From positions 1,488,001 through 1,552,000 of the forward strand of contig NZ_JAKFFS010000001.1 of the NCBI RefSeq assembly GCF_021502725.1: a stretch of DNA of 64,000 nt. Reading direction: 5' to 3'. Origin of the DNA: Dyadobacter sp. CY345. Its GTDB lineage: Bacteria; Bacteroidota; Bacteroidia; Cytophagales; Spirosomataceae. Made by a program: the position numbers and the translations under genes. The notes beneath the pieces were generated by a model. The model searched no databases, was not told the origin of the DNA, and worked only from the letters and a program-made list of their open reading frames with translations. Below, one piece after another: positions 27,631-36,200 of the stretch; the first letter of the stretch is position 1, and each line of letters starts with the position of its first letter.

Positions 27631-30153
27631 ATGATTAGGTGCCGTATTGTCTTCATAGCCCTCCTGATCTTCGTCCTGACTTCCCCGAAGCTTTTTGCTC
27701 AGCAGGATTTAAAACTTTGGTACAGGCAACCGGCCAGAAACTGGAACGAAGCTTTGCCGATCGGCAATGGAAGAATAGGAGCGATGGTCTTTGGTGGGGT
27801 CAATGAAGAACTAATTCAGCTAAATGAAGAAACGCTTTGGTCTGGCGGACCGGTCAACCCGAATCCCAATCCGGGTGCGGTAAAATTTCTGCCTCAAATA
27901 CGTAAGGCACTGGAAAACGAAGACTATAAACTTGCGGAGGAACTTACAAAAAACATGCAAGGGTTGTTTACAGAATCCTATGAGCCTCTCGGTGATCTGA
28001 TGATCAGGCAGGATTTTGCAGGAACTCCGACAGCATATCGACGAGAACTTGATATATCGAATGCAACATCAATGACAACGTTTACCGTCGATGGTATAGA
28101 ATACAGTCGCGAGATATTCATTTCAGCGCCTGATCAGCTGATGGTTATTAAATTAAAAGCAGGTAAAAAAGGTGCGCTAAACTTTTCGGCTTCGACAAAA
28201 AGTCAATTGATATATACAAACGTCAGTATTGCAAAAGATGAAGTGGCTATGAAAGGGCAGGCGCCCTCTCATACGGATCCAAATTACATTCAGACGATGG
28301 AAATTCCGGTGATCTATAACGATCCGTCCAGATGCAGAGGTATGCGGTTTGAGCTCCGGATGAAGGTAAAGGAATCTGATGGAGAAGTGACTTCTGACAG
28401 TTCGGGCTTGCACGTGCGTGATGCGAGTGAAGTGATTCTTTTAGTTTCTGCTGCTACAAGTTTTAATGGATTTGATAAATGTCCGGATAAGGAAGGGAAG
28501 GATGAAGTGAAGCTCGTTGAAGGTTATCTGAAATCGTCCGGCTCAAAAAGTTATGGCGCCCTGAAGAATGATCATGTTGCCGATTATCAGAAATATTATA
28601 ACCGTGTAAACCTCGTTTTAAACGGCAATCCAAAGGTGGATCTGCCGATGGACGAGCGTTTGAAAAACTATACTGAGGGTGCAAAAGATCCGGGTCTGGA
28701 ATCATTGTATTTTCAGTTTGGTCGTTATTTACTTATTTCCAGCTCTCGCCCGAACGGAGTACCAGCCAACTTACAGGGTATCTGGAGCCACGAAGTCCGG
28801 CCGCCTTGGAGTAGTAATTTTACGACGAATATCAATGCGCAGATGAACTACTGGATGGCAGAAACTGCAAATCTTTCAGAACTGCATACGCCTTTACTGG
28901 ACATTATCAAGGACATGGAGGTGACCGGGAAAGAGACAGCGAAAAACTTTTATAACGCAAATGGTTGGGTCGTTCACCACAATTCTGATATCTGGGCAAC
29001 TTCAAATCCGGTGGGTGGCAGTCCATCCTGGGCAAACTGGCCAATGGGAGGCGCCTGGCTTTGCCAGCATTTATGGGAGCATTATCAGTTTACGGGCAAC
29101 AAAGAATTTCTATCAAAAACGGCTTATCCTTTGATGAAATCTGCGGCCTTGTTTTGCATTGATTGGCTTATCAAAGATAAAAATGGCAAACTTGTAACTG
29201 CGCCGTCAACAACACCTGAAAATATTTTCCTGACCGAAAAAGGTTTTAAAGGATCCGTTTCTGTGGCGACGACTATGGATATGTCCATTATCTGGGATTT
29301 ATTTACAAACCTGATCGAGGCGTCTGAGCGCCTGGATAATGATGCTGATTTTAGAAAGATACTGATTGAGAAACGGAGCCAATTATTTCCTTTGCAGGTA
29401 GGAAAAAAAGGAAATCTTCAGGAATGGTCCAAGGATTGGGAAGACACCGAACCAGAGCACAGGCATATCTCACACTTGTTTGGACTATTTCCCGGACGGC
29501 AGATCTCGCCTCTAAAATCTCCGGTTTATGCCAATGCTGCCAGGCGAACCATGGAACTTCGCGGAGACGGAGGCACTGGATGGAGTAAAGGCTGGAAAAT
29601 TAATATCTGGGCCAGGTTACTCGACGGGAATCATGCTTATAAATTGATTCGCGAACAATTGAAACTGACAGGTGTGGAGGGCACAAATTACGCTAACGGT
29701 GGTGGCACCTACCCCAATTTATTTGATGCACACCCGCCGTTTCAGATCGACGGAAATTTTGGTGGTACTTCGGGAATCACAGAGATGCTTATCCAAAGTC
29801 ATGACGGGTTAATTAATTTTTTGCCGGCTATTCCCGATGATTGGGGAAGCGGTGAAGTGAAAGGTTTGAAAGCCCGAGGAGGTTTTGAGGTAGACGTTGC
29901 CTGGGCTAATCGCAAAATTACTTCGTTGATTATAAGATCAAAACTAGGAGGTAATTGCAGAATTGGTATACCCAACTCGTTAAAAGTATCGGGAAAAGGG
30001 AGATTAACGCCAGCAAAGGGAGAAAATAAAAATCCTTTTTTCAAAAGTATTCAACCAGTAGCAGCGGAAATGGTTTTAGTTAAAAAGGGAAGTCTTGCCG
30101 TTGATTTTGAAACTGAACCCGGAAAAGAGTATATCTTTAAAGCTGTCAAGTAA
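27631..30153 (+). CDS. Glycoside hydrolase family 95 (alpha-L-fucosidase-like)
   Basis: About 840 residues. I prefer the ATG at 27631, which opens a clean signal peptide (M-I-R-C-R-I-V-F... L-F-A-Q); TTG at 27583 and ATG at 27598 are in frame upstream. GH95 motifs: '[20 protein letters not shown]' near the mature N-terminus, 'N-I-N-A-Q-M-N-Y-W' (codons near 28830, the paired Asn residues), 'P-S-T-T-P-E-N' (Glu codon 29218, likely general acid), '[12 protein letters not shown]' and 'Q-I-D-G-N-F-G-G' (Asp near 29746). The family is inverting, mostly alpha-1,2-L-fucosidase; some members act on L-galactose. The protein should be periplasmic or secreted and trim side chains of the glycan imported by locus 2. 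Confidence 0.92.
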   Translation: MIRCRIVFIALLIFVLTSPKLFAQQDLKLWYRQPARNWNEALPIGNGRIGAMVFGGVNEELIQLNEETLWSGGPVNPNPNPGAVKFLPQIRKALENEDYKLAEELTKNMQGLFTESYEPLGDLMIRQDFAGTPTAYRRELDISNATSMTTFTVDGIEYSREIFISAPDQLMVIKLKAGKKGALNFSASTKSQLIYTNVSIAKDEVAMKGQAPSHTDPNYIQTMEIPVIYNDPSRCRGMRFELRMKVKESDGEVTSDSSGLHVRDASEVILLVSAATSFNGFDKCPDKEGKDEVKLVEGYLKSSGSKSYGALKNDHVADYQKYYNRVNLVLNGNPKVDLPMDERLKNYTEGAKDPGLESLYFQFGRYLLISSSRPNGVPANLQGIWSHEVRPPWSSNFTTNINAQMNYWMAETANLSELHTPLLDIIKDMEVTGKETAKNFYNANGWVVHHNSDIWATSNPVGGSPSWANWPMGGAWLCQHLWEHYQFTGNKEFLSKTAYPLMKSAALFCIDWLIKDKNGKLVTAPSTTPENIFLTEKGFKGSVSVATTMDMSIIWDLFTNLIEASERLDNDADFRKILIEKRSQLFPLQVGKKGNLQEWSKDWEDTEPEHRHISHLFGLFPGRQISPLKSPVYANAARRTMELRGDGGTGWSKGWKINIWARLLDGNHAYKLIREQLKLTGVEGTNYANGGGTYPNLFDAHPPFQIDGNFGGTSGITEMLIQSHDGLINFLPAIPDDWGSGEVKGLKARGGFEVDVAWANRKITSLIIRSKLGGNCRIGIPNSLKVSGKGRLTPAKGENKNPFFKSIQPVAAEMVLVKKGSLAVDFETEPGKEYIFKAVK

Positions 30154-30170
30154 TAGATAGGTTATTTTTT

Positions 30171-30216
30171 AAAGACAAAGAGGGCAGCGATATAAACCAC
30201 TGCCCTCTTTGTCTTT
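30171..30216. terminator. Bidirectional terminator after the fucosidase gene
   Basis: A perfect 17-bp inverted repeat (30171-30187 with 30200-30216, core GAGGGCAG/CTGCCCTC, twelve-base loop), T-rich downstream on both strands. It serves the rightward GH95 gene and the leftward small gene at 30244. Confidence 0.88.
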
Positions 30217-30243
30217 AATTTTTTTATAAATCATATTTGACGT

Positions 30244-30546
30244 TTAAGATTCAATCACCCACATCCAGTTTTTCGGCCAGCAATCTGAATTGATCTTTTC
30301 ATGTATAATCAGTTCATCGTTTACAAATTCATAACCTTTCAAACTTCCTCCCTGATTTTCTACATCTGATTTTGCAATGTTGTGAAGCTCAATCCAGGTT
30401 TCCGAAGCAATCTCGTCAGTGTCCAGGCATTTTAACGATTCCCACTTTGGGTTTTCAGAATTGTGCACATAACGCAGGACTAAATATTGAAGATAGGAAT
30501 CACTGTTGAGCCCCATGACAGAGGGCTTTTTTTCAATAATTTTCAT
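30244..30546 (-). CDS. Hypothetical protein, 100 residues
   Basis: Not recognised. A small acidic soluble protein with no signal peptide or membrane segment; Trp residues cluster at the C-terminus (C-W-P-K-N-W-M-W-V-I) and one lies mid-protein in 'S-E-T-W-I-E-L-H-N-I'. The reading frame is clean, ends at a strong shared terminator and starts in a 195-base gap, so I believe it is a gene. It may be an immunity-like or single-domain stress protein, but nothing in the sequence decides this. Confidence 0.55.
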   Translation of the reverse strand: MKIIEKKPSVMGLNSDSYLQYLVLRYVHNSENPKWESLKCLDTDEIASETWIELHNIAKSDVENQGGSLKGYEFVNDELIIHEKINSDCWPKNWMWVIES

Positions 30547-30657
30547 AATGCTAGAGATGGTTCATATTGGTGAGAAACATAGTAATTATAGAAAATCTTG
30601 TCAAAAAACCAAATTAGTTCTACCCCATCTTATTTACTGGTGATGAACCGCAACAAA

Positions 30658-30705
30658 ATAATCCCGGTTAACAACATTCTGGTAGAAAGCATTAACCGGG
30701 ATTAT
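30658..30705 (-). terminator. Terminator of the leftward SDR gene
   Basis: A perfect 14-bp inverted repeat (30658-30671 with 30692-30705, core CCCGGTTAA/TTAACCGGG). Leftward it continues into TTTTGTTG, giving a terminator 37 bases past the SDR stop. Confidence 0.75.
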
Positions 30706-30741
30706 GGAGAAATTATCAGTCGGGATAATTAGATTTTAACA

Positions 30742-31662
30742 CTACTGATGGATGGCTTTATAAGAACCATCTTCAATATCATTCAAGATGGAATCGTATT
30801 TTGGTTGCCAGCCTAGAAGCTTTTTCGCTTTGTCAGAGCTTACCAGGCTGTTCGAAGCGAAACCGAATGCCGCCGCATCTGGTCCCCATTTTGCGATAGC
30901 ACTATCCAGTGTGATTGATTCAGTTTTTCCCTGAAAATTTAATAGTTTGCTGATACTTATTGCAATATCTTTTAAAGATGCATTTCCGTTCTCTGTGTAA
31001 AAACACGAGCCGGCAGAAGCCTTTTCGAGTGCTAGTACATACAGTTCGGCAAGATCTTCAATATGGATGTTTGACCATTTATTCTCGCCTTTTTCAATGT
31101 ATATACCGGCCTGCTTTTCTTTCGCAATTTCGATCAGCATCGGTATCTGAATACTGTCCGGTTTGATACCAGTCCCTGTTCCGTAGATCATAGTTGGGAC
31201 TAAAACAATCGTACGGATATTTTCCTTTGCGGCAGCCAGAATGTGATTATTTAGTGCCACCCGATGTAGTTTTTCCAATCTTGGCTCTACGGGAATGTCT
31301 TCTGAAAATACGAAATTGTTCAACTCTCCTTTCGCGTTGTCGCCAACCAGGCTTGATCCGGATGTAAAAATGAAAGTCTTGCCTGTGCCTTTTAATTCTT
31401 CCAGAAAAGTGATCACGGAATATACATCATCCGCGTCCGCTGTGTGGATAACCGCATCGGCATCAACAGCAGCTTTCCGTAAAATGGGCATGTCATGGAT
31501 CGAGCCCATCACGGGTGTCATTCCTAATGCACTTAATTTTTCCGCATCCGCCTGTTTTCTGACTAATGCAGAAACACTGTAACCTTTTTTAAGAAGAAGA
31601 GTGGCAACAGATCCTCCGATATAACCTGTCGCCCCGGTGATGAAAACATTTTTTATTGACAT
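30742..31662 (-). CDS. NAD(P)-dependent extended SDR / NmrA-type epimerase-like oxidoreductase
   Basis: 306 residues with the Rossmann start 'F-I-T-G-A-T-G-Y-I-G-G-S-V-A' at about 7-20, an Asp in 'I-H-T-A-D-A-D-D' at about 71-78 and 'P-T-M-I-Y-G-T-G' at about 156-163. Tyr159 stands where the catalytic Tyr-x-x-x-Lys is expected, but the Lys is not obvious, so this may be an atypical member. Substrate binding runs to the C-terminus with 'L-L-G-W-Q-P-K-Y' as in epimerases and dihydroflavonol-reductase-like proteins. It is divergent from a LysR gene, which is probably its regulator. Confidence 0.85.
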   Translation of the reverse strand: MSIKNVFITGATGYIGGSVATLLLKKGYSVSALVRKQADAEKLSALGMTPVMGSIHDMPILRKAAVDADAVIHTADADDVYSVITFLEELKGTGKTFIFTSGSSLVGDNAKGELNNFVFSEDIPVEPRLEKLHRVALNNHILAAAKENIRTIVLVPTMIYGTGTGIKPDSIQIPMLIEIAKEKQAGIYIEKGENKWSNIHIEDLAELYVLALEKASAGSCFYTENGNASLKDIAISISKLLNFQGKTESITLDSAIAKWGPDAAAFGFASNSLVSSDKAKKLLGWQPKYDSILNDIEDGSYKAIHQ

Positions 31663-31730
31663 GTTGATTGATTTTTAATTTTTAATAGTTTGCAGCGACG
31701 CCACAAAAATCTTTTCACAAAGTTGGGATG

Positions 31731-31772
31731 AAAAGTATTATCATAAAAATAAGTACTTTTATACCTTGGTAT
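31731..31772. promoter_or_regulatory. Paired palindromes in the SDR/LysR divergent region
   Basis: AAAAGTA (31731-31737) and TACTTTT (31754-31760) form an inverted repeat with 16 bases between; immediately next is the perfect palindrome ATACCTTGGTAT (31761-31772). Both are placed as LysR-type recognition and activation sites would be. Confidence 0.45.
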
Positions 31773-31793
31773 TATTTAAATGATAGTTACGAG

Positions 31794-32687
31794 ATGGTGA
31801 ATCTGGAATGGTACAGGACTTTCAAAGCTATTTACGCAACGGGCACCCTGACGGGTGCAGCGGAGACTTTATTTATTTCACAGCCTGGCGTGAGCCTTCA
31901 TTTGAGTTCTCTGGAAAGTTACGTGGGTTATAAATTATTTGATCGGACAGCCAGAAAAATGATCCCGACAGAACGTGGAAAGGTATTCTATAATTTCATA
32001 ATAGAGCCACTTACAAAACTTGAAGAAGCAGAAAAGAATTTTCAGAAAAGCACCGAAAAGCAAACACCGACCATCAGTGTCGGCATGTGTTTCGAAACTT
32101 TTCAGATTACTTTGGAGCAATATATTTCAACCTTGCCTTTCAACGTGATCATTCAGTTTGGCCAGTATCCCGAAATGCTCGACAATCTTGAAAAGGGTAT
32201 CCTTGACCTTATCATCACGCCACAGAAGGGGACCAGCGTAGATATTGAACATGAAGCTTTTTCATCTGAAACCATTGTGTTGGTTGGTGGTAATGAAATT
32301 GATCACGAAAAACTTGATGAGATCCTGATGGAGAAAAATCCGGAAACTTTGGAAAAATGGCTGAAACAACAAAAATGGTATGGCACAACCGGAGACATGG
32401 AACATCTCCGGAAATTCTGGCAGCTCAATTTTAACAAATATCCCGATTTTCGTCCCAATTATATCGTCCCAAACCTAAACTCGATTGTCCGCTGCCTGAC
32501 CAGTGGCATTGGCCTTGCTATTATTCCTGATTTTCTTTGCAAAAAGGAAGTTGACAACGGCCAGATAAAACTTTTGTGGGAAGGCAAAACTAAGTTGATC
32601 AATACTTTGTATTTCGGTACAAGGAAGAAAAACATGTATCACGAAGAAACTGATGTGATCAAGAAACTATTCAGGGAAGTGATGTGA
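31794..32687 (+). CDS. LysR-family transcriptional regulator
   Basis: About 297 residues from the ATG at 31794; a start at 31728 adds 22 residues that do not fit the family. The winged helix occupies about 1-60 with 'G-T-L-T-G-A-A-E-T-L-F-I-S-Q-P-G-V-S-L-H-L' and 'L-E-S-Y-V-G-Y-K-L-F-D-R'. A periplasmic-binding-protein-like effector domain follows (about 88-297), with 'I-I-P-D-F-L' near 235. It is divergently arranged with the SDR gene, the usual layout for a LysR regulator and its target; the shared region carries palindromes. Confidence 0.92.
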   Translation: MVNLEWYRTFKAIYATGTLTGAAETLFISQPGVSLHLSSLESYVGYKLFDRTARKMIPTERGKVFYNFIIEPLTKLEEAEKNFQKSTEKQTPTISVGMCFETFQITLEQYISTLPFNVIIQFGQYPEMLDNLEKGILDLIITPQKGTSVDIEHEAFSSETIVLVGGNEIDHEKLDEILMEKNPETLEKWLKQQKWYGTTGDMEHLRKFWQLNFNKYPDFRPNYIVPNLNSIVRCLTSGIGLAIIPDFLCKKEVDNGQIKLLWEGKTKLINTLYFGTRKKNMYHEETDVIKKLFREVM

Positions 32688-32696
32688 TTGAATTAT

Positions 32697-32727
32697 TTTG
32701 ATCATTTAAGAATTTATTTGATCATTT
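32697..32727. repeat. Direct repeat TTTGATCATTT x2 upstream of the trp promoter
   Basis: The 11-base unit TTTGATCATTT occurs at 32697-32707 and 32717-32727, exactly 20 bases apart (about two helical turns). Each contains the palindrome TGATCA. The pair ends three bases before the -33 element of the proposed trp promoter, as an activator or repressor site would. Confidence 0.5.
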
Positions 32728-32730
32728 CAC

Positions 32731-32762
32731 TTGCATTATATAAGATTTCGTTGTTACATTTA
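32731..32762 (+). promoter_or_regulatory. Probable promoter of the trp leader
   Basis: TTG (32731-32733), 21 bases, then TACATTTA (32755-32762), seven of eight matches to TAnnTTTG. Transcription would start within a few bases of the leader-peptide ATG at 32767, giving a leaderless or near-leaderless message. Confidence 0.45.
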
Positions 32763-32766
32763 CAGC

Positions 32767-32853
32767 ATGAAAAAGCGAAGCACAATTTTTACAATTTCTT
32801 TCTGGTGGCGCAATACCCAACTCTGGTATTGTGAACGCTGGCTTTCCTGTTAG
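32767..32853 (+). CDS. Trp-rich leader peptide of the trpBA operon
   Basis: A 28-codon reading frame starting M-K-K-R-S-T-I-F and containing four Trp codons (13, 14, 20 and 25), two of them adjacent, ending at TAG 32851-32853. It lies directly before an intrinsic terminator and the trpB gene. Four Trp in 28 residues, placed in front of tryptophan synthase genes, is strong evidence for a ribosome-stalling attenuator peptide. A hairpin (32809-32833, arms CAATACC/GGTATTG) overlaps codon 20. There is no Shine-Dalgarno sequence, as is normal in this phylum. Confidence 0.85.
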   Translation: MKKRSTIFTISFWWRNTQLWYCERWLSC

Positions 32854-32876
32854 AATATTATTTTCTGATCTATATT

Positions 32877-32907
32877 AGGCTCTCTGTTCGCAGGGAGCCT
32901 TTTTTTT
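32877..32907 (+). terminator. trp attenuator terminator with TTCG tetraloop
   Basis: AGGCTCTCTG (32877-32886), loop TTCG (32887-32890), CAGGGAGCCT (32891-32900), one G-T pair, followed by eight T residues (32900-32907). It sits 23 bases after the leader stop and 23 before trpB. A leader segment (32840-32849) can pair with the 3' arm as an alternative fold. Confidence 0.88.
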
Positions 32908-32929
32908 ATTATCTAATCCTCAATAAATC

Positions 32930-34117
32930 ATGTCTTATCAAGTTGACGAAAATGGATTTTACGGGCCTTATGGCGGAGCCTATGTGCCCGAAGTTTTGTA
33001 TCCGAATGTGGAAGAGTTGAGATTGAATTATCAGGTCATTCTGGACGATCAGGATTTTCAAAAGGAGCTTTCCCGGTTATTGAGTTTGTATGCCGGACGC
33101 GCAACGCCCCTATATCCTTCTGGCTTTTTATCAGAGAAATACGGAGCCAATATTTTTCTGAAAAGGGAAGATCTTTGCCATTCCGGCTCACATAAAATCA
33201 ACAATACGCTTGGGCAGGTTTTGGTAGCAAAGCGTCTCGGAAAAAGGCGTATTGTTGCAGAAACCGGTGCCGGATCACACGGCGTAGCAACTGCGATGGC
33301 CTGTGCATTGCTCAAATTGCCATGTGTTGTTTACATGGGGGAAGTGGATATGGTGAGACAAGCCCCGAATGTGGAGCGGATGAAACTTCTTGGAGCGGAA
33401 GTGATTCCTGCAAAAAGTGGAAGTAAAACTTTAAAGGATGCGACAAATGAGGCTTTTCGCGACTGGATTAATAACCCGGATGATACTTTTTATGTGATCG
33501 GTTCGGTGGTCGGGCCGCACCCTTATCCTGATATGGTGGCTAAGCTTCAATCCGTTATCAGTAAGGAACTGCTCGATCAGGTTCCATCGCTTACAGGGAA
33601 AAATTTTCCGGATTACGTTATCGCTTGTGTCGGAGGCGGGAGTAATGCGGCTGGTTCTTTTTATCATTTTCTGGATCATCCCGAGGTAAAACTGATCGCG
33701 GCCGAAGCAGCCGGGAAAGGTTTGGATTCAGGATTTTCAGCTGCGGCGAATTTGTTGGGAAAAGAAGGTATTCTGCACGGATCGAAGACGAAATTTATGC
33801 AAACTCCGGAAGGACAAGTTTTAGAAGCACACTCCGTATCCGCCGGTCTCGACTATCCGGGAATTGGTCCGTTACATGCTTATCTGCATGATTGCGAAAG
33901 AGTCAAATTTCTTCCGGTTACTGATGAAGAAGCGCTGGATGCCGGCATAATGTTAAGCAAAAACGAAGGGATTATTCCGGCGATCGAGTCGGCTCATGCG
34001 CTTGCAGCTCTCGAACAAATCCATTTCAAATTAACAGATGTCGTGGTGATATGTCTTTCTGGGCGGGGTGACAAAGACCTGGAAACCTACATTAATTATA
34101 CTGCTGCTAAAAATTAA
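32930..34117 (+). CDS. trpB: Tryptophan synthase beta chain
   Basis: 395 residues, the usual length. The PLP lysine is Lys89 in 'G-S-H-K-I-N-N', the phosphate-binding loop is '[10 protein letters not shown]' (about 232-241), and the C-terminal 'S-G-R-G-D-K-D' is intact; catalytic Glu111 is in 'A-E-T-G-A-G-S-H-G'. TrpB converts indole and L-serine to L-tryptophan in complex with TrpA. Two positions usually near-invariant differ: Cys83 where Asn is normal (E-D-L-N-H) and Ser116 where Gln is normal (G-A-G-Q-H-G). The gene follows the Trp leader/attenuator and is 4 bases from the trpA coding start. Other trp genes are not in the window. Confidence 0.95.
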   Translation: MSYQVDENGFYGPYGGAYVPEVLYPNVEELRLNYQVILDDQDFQKELSRLLSLYAGRATPLYPSGFLSEKYGANIFLKREDLCHSGSHKINNTLGQVLVAKRLGKRRIVAETGAGSHGVATAMACALLKLPCVVYMGEVDMVRQAPNVERMKLLGAEVIPAKSGSKTLKDATNEAFRDWINNPDDTFYVIGSVVGPHPYPDMVAKLQSVISKELLDQVPSLTGKNFPDYVIACVGGGSNAAGSFYHFLDHPEVKLIAAEAAGKGLDSGFSAAANLLGKEGILHGSKTKFMQTPEGQVLEAHSVSAGLDYPGIGPLHAYLHDCERVKFLPVTDEEALDAGIMLSKNEGIIPAIESAHALAALEQIHFKLTDVVVICLSGRGDKDLETYINYTAAKN

Positions 34118-34121
34118 TCCT

Positions 34122-34901
34122 ATGAGCAATCTGACTGAAAACCGGCTTAGTAATATTTTTAAAAACAACAAGAAAAAGATAAGCATTTACCTCACGGCTG
34201 GTTATCCTAACCTGACAGATACGGTTAAATTACTTAAAATTCTGGAAAGTGCAGGTGTTGATTTTGTGGAAATCGGCATACCATTTTCGGACTCCGTTAT
34301 GGACGGACCGGTTATATTAAACAGCCATAAAAAAGCGCTGGAAAACGGTATGACTCTGGATTTTCTTTTTTCGCAACTGGAAGTAATCCGGAAAAATATC
34401 TCCGTTCCGGTGGTTCTGATGGGATCTATGAATCCGGTTTATCAATATGGTTTTGAGAATTTTTGTAAAAAATGCGGTGACTTGGGTGTCGACGGACTGC
34501 TGCTGCCGGATCTTCCTTTGTTAGATTTCAAAAAGTACTATCAGGACTTCTATCAGCAAAATAATCTTGCACCGATTTTCATGATTTCCCCACAAACAAG
34601 CCCCACGAGGCTGGCAGCAATTGATGAAGCCGGAGCGGGTTTTTTATATGCGGTTTCAAGTAGTTCAACGACAGGCTCTTCAACTAAAATGGAAGATAAT
34701 ATCGGTTATTTCGAAAAGCTTGGAAATCTGAAATTGAAAAATCCGGTCGCAGTCGGGTTCAATATTAATACAAAAAATGATGTCCGGATCGTTCACCAAT
34801 ATGCTGACGCAGCTATTATTGGCTCTGCCTTTATCAAAGAAATTGAATACGAAATCGATGAAAGCCGGATCATTAAATTTATCAATGGACTAGAAAACTA
34901 A
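34122..34901 (+). CDS. trpA: Tryptophan synthase alpha chain
   Basis: About 259 residues from the ATG at 34122, four bases after the trpB stop; an in-frame ATG at 34068 inside trpB would add 18 non-conserved residues. The TIM-barrel catalytic residues are present: Glu50 in 'V-E-I-G-I-P-F-S-D' and Asp61 in 'V-M-D-G-P-V-I-L'. The phosphate-loop region 'S-S-S-S-T-T-G-S-S' (about 184-192) replaces the more typical V-S-R-x-G-V-T-G, and S-V-M-D replaces the usual P-L-A-D. It cleaves indole-3-glycerol phosphate and channels indole to TrpB. The divergent loops match the unusual residues in the partner trpB. Confidence 0.93.
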   Translation: MSNLTENRLSNIFKNNKKKISIYLTAGYPNLTDTVKLLKILESAGVDFVEIGIPFSDSVMDGPVILNSHKKALENGMTLDFLFSQLEVIRKNISVPVVLMGSMNPVYQYGFENFCKKCGDLGVDGLLLPDLPLLDFKKYYQDFYQQNNLAPIFMISPQTSPTRLAAIDEAGAGFLYAVSSSSTTGSSTKMEDNIGYFEKLGNLKLKNPVAVGFNINTKNDVRIVHQYADAAIIGSAFIKEIEYEIDESRIIKFINGLEN

Positions 34902-34940
34902 AATTTCAATCCGGTAAAGACGAGTACTGAATTATATCAC

Positions 34941-36116
34941 CTAAGCTTTCTTTTTTGAAAGCGAAGACAGCCATAAATAACCCAATATTCCTGACAATAA
35001 AGAACCAATTAATATTGAAAACTTGGCTTCTGCCAGTATTAATTGAGCGCCGGGGAAGGATAATAAAGCGATGAAAACAGACATGGTGAAACCAATGCCT
35101 CCCAACATTCCGAGGCCTAAGATATGTTTCCATGATGCTTTTTTTGGAATTTGTCCGACCCCGGATTTTACTGCCAGCCAGGAAAAAAGAAAAATCCCAA
35201 GCGGTTTTCCTAAAACCAATCCGAGAATGATGCCCAGTCCGAGCATAGTGGTTAATCCACCGATCATTTCAGGTTGAAAAGTGATATTTGTATTTGATAA
35301 CGCAAACAGCGGCATAATGATGAAATTCACCGGATTGACCAGAATATGTTCCAGTTTTTCGAGCGGAGATTCCTTGGCATCCGGCGTTGTAGGGATGGCA
35401 AAAGCCGTAAGAACGCCGGCGATGGTCGCGTGAACACCGGAGTGATGAATAAAATACCAGATAAATAATCCAGGGATAAGATACGCTGCCAGATTTTTAA
35501 CTCCCGCTTTATTTAGCACTAGCAAGAATAAAAATATACCTGCGGCATATCCGAGATAGGCAAAATTTATGTCGGAGGAATAAAAAATGGCGATCACCAG
35601 AATAGCTATGAGATCGTCAACAATGGCCAAGGCTGCCAGGAAAATTTTCAGTGAGGCAGGTACTTTTTTGCCTAACATGGTGATGATGGCAATTGCAAAA
35701 GCGATATCGGTTGCCATGGGGATTCCCCAGCCGGCCTGTGTTTCCGTGCCTTTGTTCAGAAGGAAATAAATTGTTGCAGGAGCAATCACGCCACCCAAAG
35801 CGGCAAGAATGGGTAAAGATGCTTTTTTGAACGAAGATAGTTCTCCTTCAATAAGTTCACGTTTAATTTCGAGCCCTACCAGCAGGAAAAAAATCGCCAT
35901 CAGGCCATCATTAATCCAGAGTAATGTTGAATATCGAAGGTGAATTGATGCAGTATTAAACCCGATTTCGGTAGCCAAAAGATTTTCAAACGATGGTCCA
36001 AGAGAGGTATTTGCTATTATCAGCGAAATGAAAACACAGGTGATCAGAATTATTCCGCCGATTGATCCTGACCTTAGAAATTCTTTGAAGGAATTAAGAT
36101 TTATAAGTTTTGCCAT
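34941..36116 (-). CDS. nhaA: Na+/H+ antiporter NhaA
   Basis: 391 residues with about 12 membrane helices. The ion-binding pair is visible in 'L-A-I-V-D-D-L-I-A-I-L-V-I-A' (corresponding to Asp163/Asp164 of E. coli) and the unwound-helix region in 'G-W-G-I-P-M-A-T-D-I-A-F-A' and 'G-G-I-G-F-T-M-S-V-F'. It exports Na+ or Li+ in exchange for protons at alkaline pH. Convergent with trpA across 39 bases with no clear terminator; 57 bases separate its start from the divergent DUF4269 frame. Confidence 0.95.
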   Translation of the reverse strand: MAKLINLNSFKEFLRSGSIGGIILITCVFISLIIANTSLGPSFENLLATEIGFNTASIHLRYSTLLWINDGLMAIFFLLVGLEIKRELIEGELSSFKKASLPILAALGGVIAPATIYFLLNKGTETQAGWGIPMATDIAFAIAIITMLGKKVPASLKIFLAALAIVDDLIAILVIAIFYSSDINFAYLGYAAGIFLFLLVLNKAGVKNLAAYLIPGLFIWYFIHHSGVHATIAGVLTAFAIPTTPDAKESPLEKLEHILVNPVNFIIMPLFALSNTNITFQPEMIGGLTTMLGLGIILGLVLGKPLGIFLFSWLAVKSGVGQIPKKASWKHILGLGMLGGIGFTMSVFIALLSFPGAQLILAEAKFSILIGSLLSGILGYLWLSSLSKKKA

Positions 36117-36200
36117 ACTACAAATCTAGCCTAAAATATTTCGGAAGAGAATAAAAAAGCAATAATTTGCGACTTGAAAAATTTGTCGCGTAGCAAATCT

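Noticed and set aside
34906-35133. Minus-strand frame between trpA and nhaA
   Set aside because: Overlaps the 3' end of nhaA in another frame with no recognisable features.
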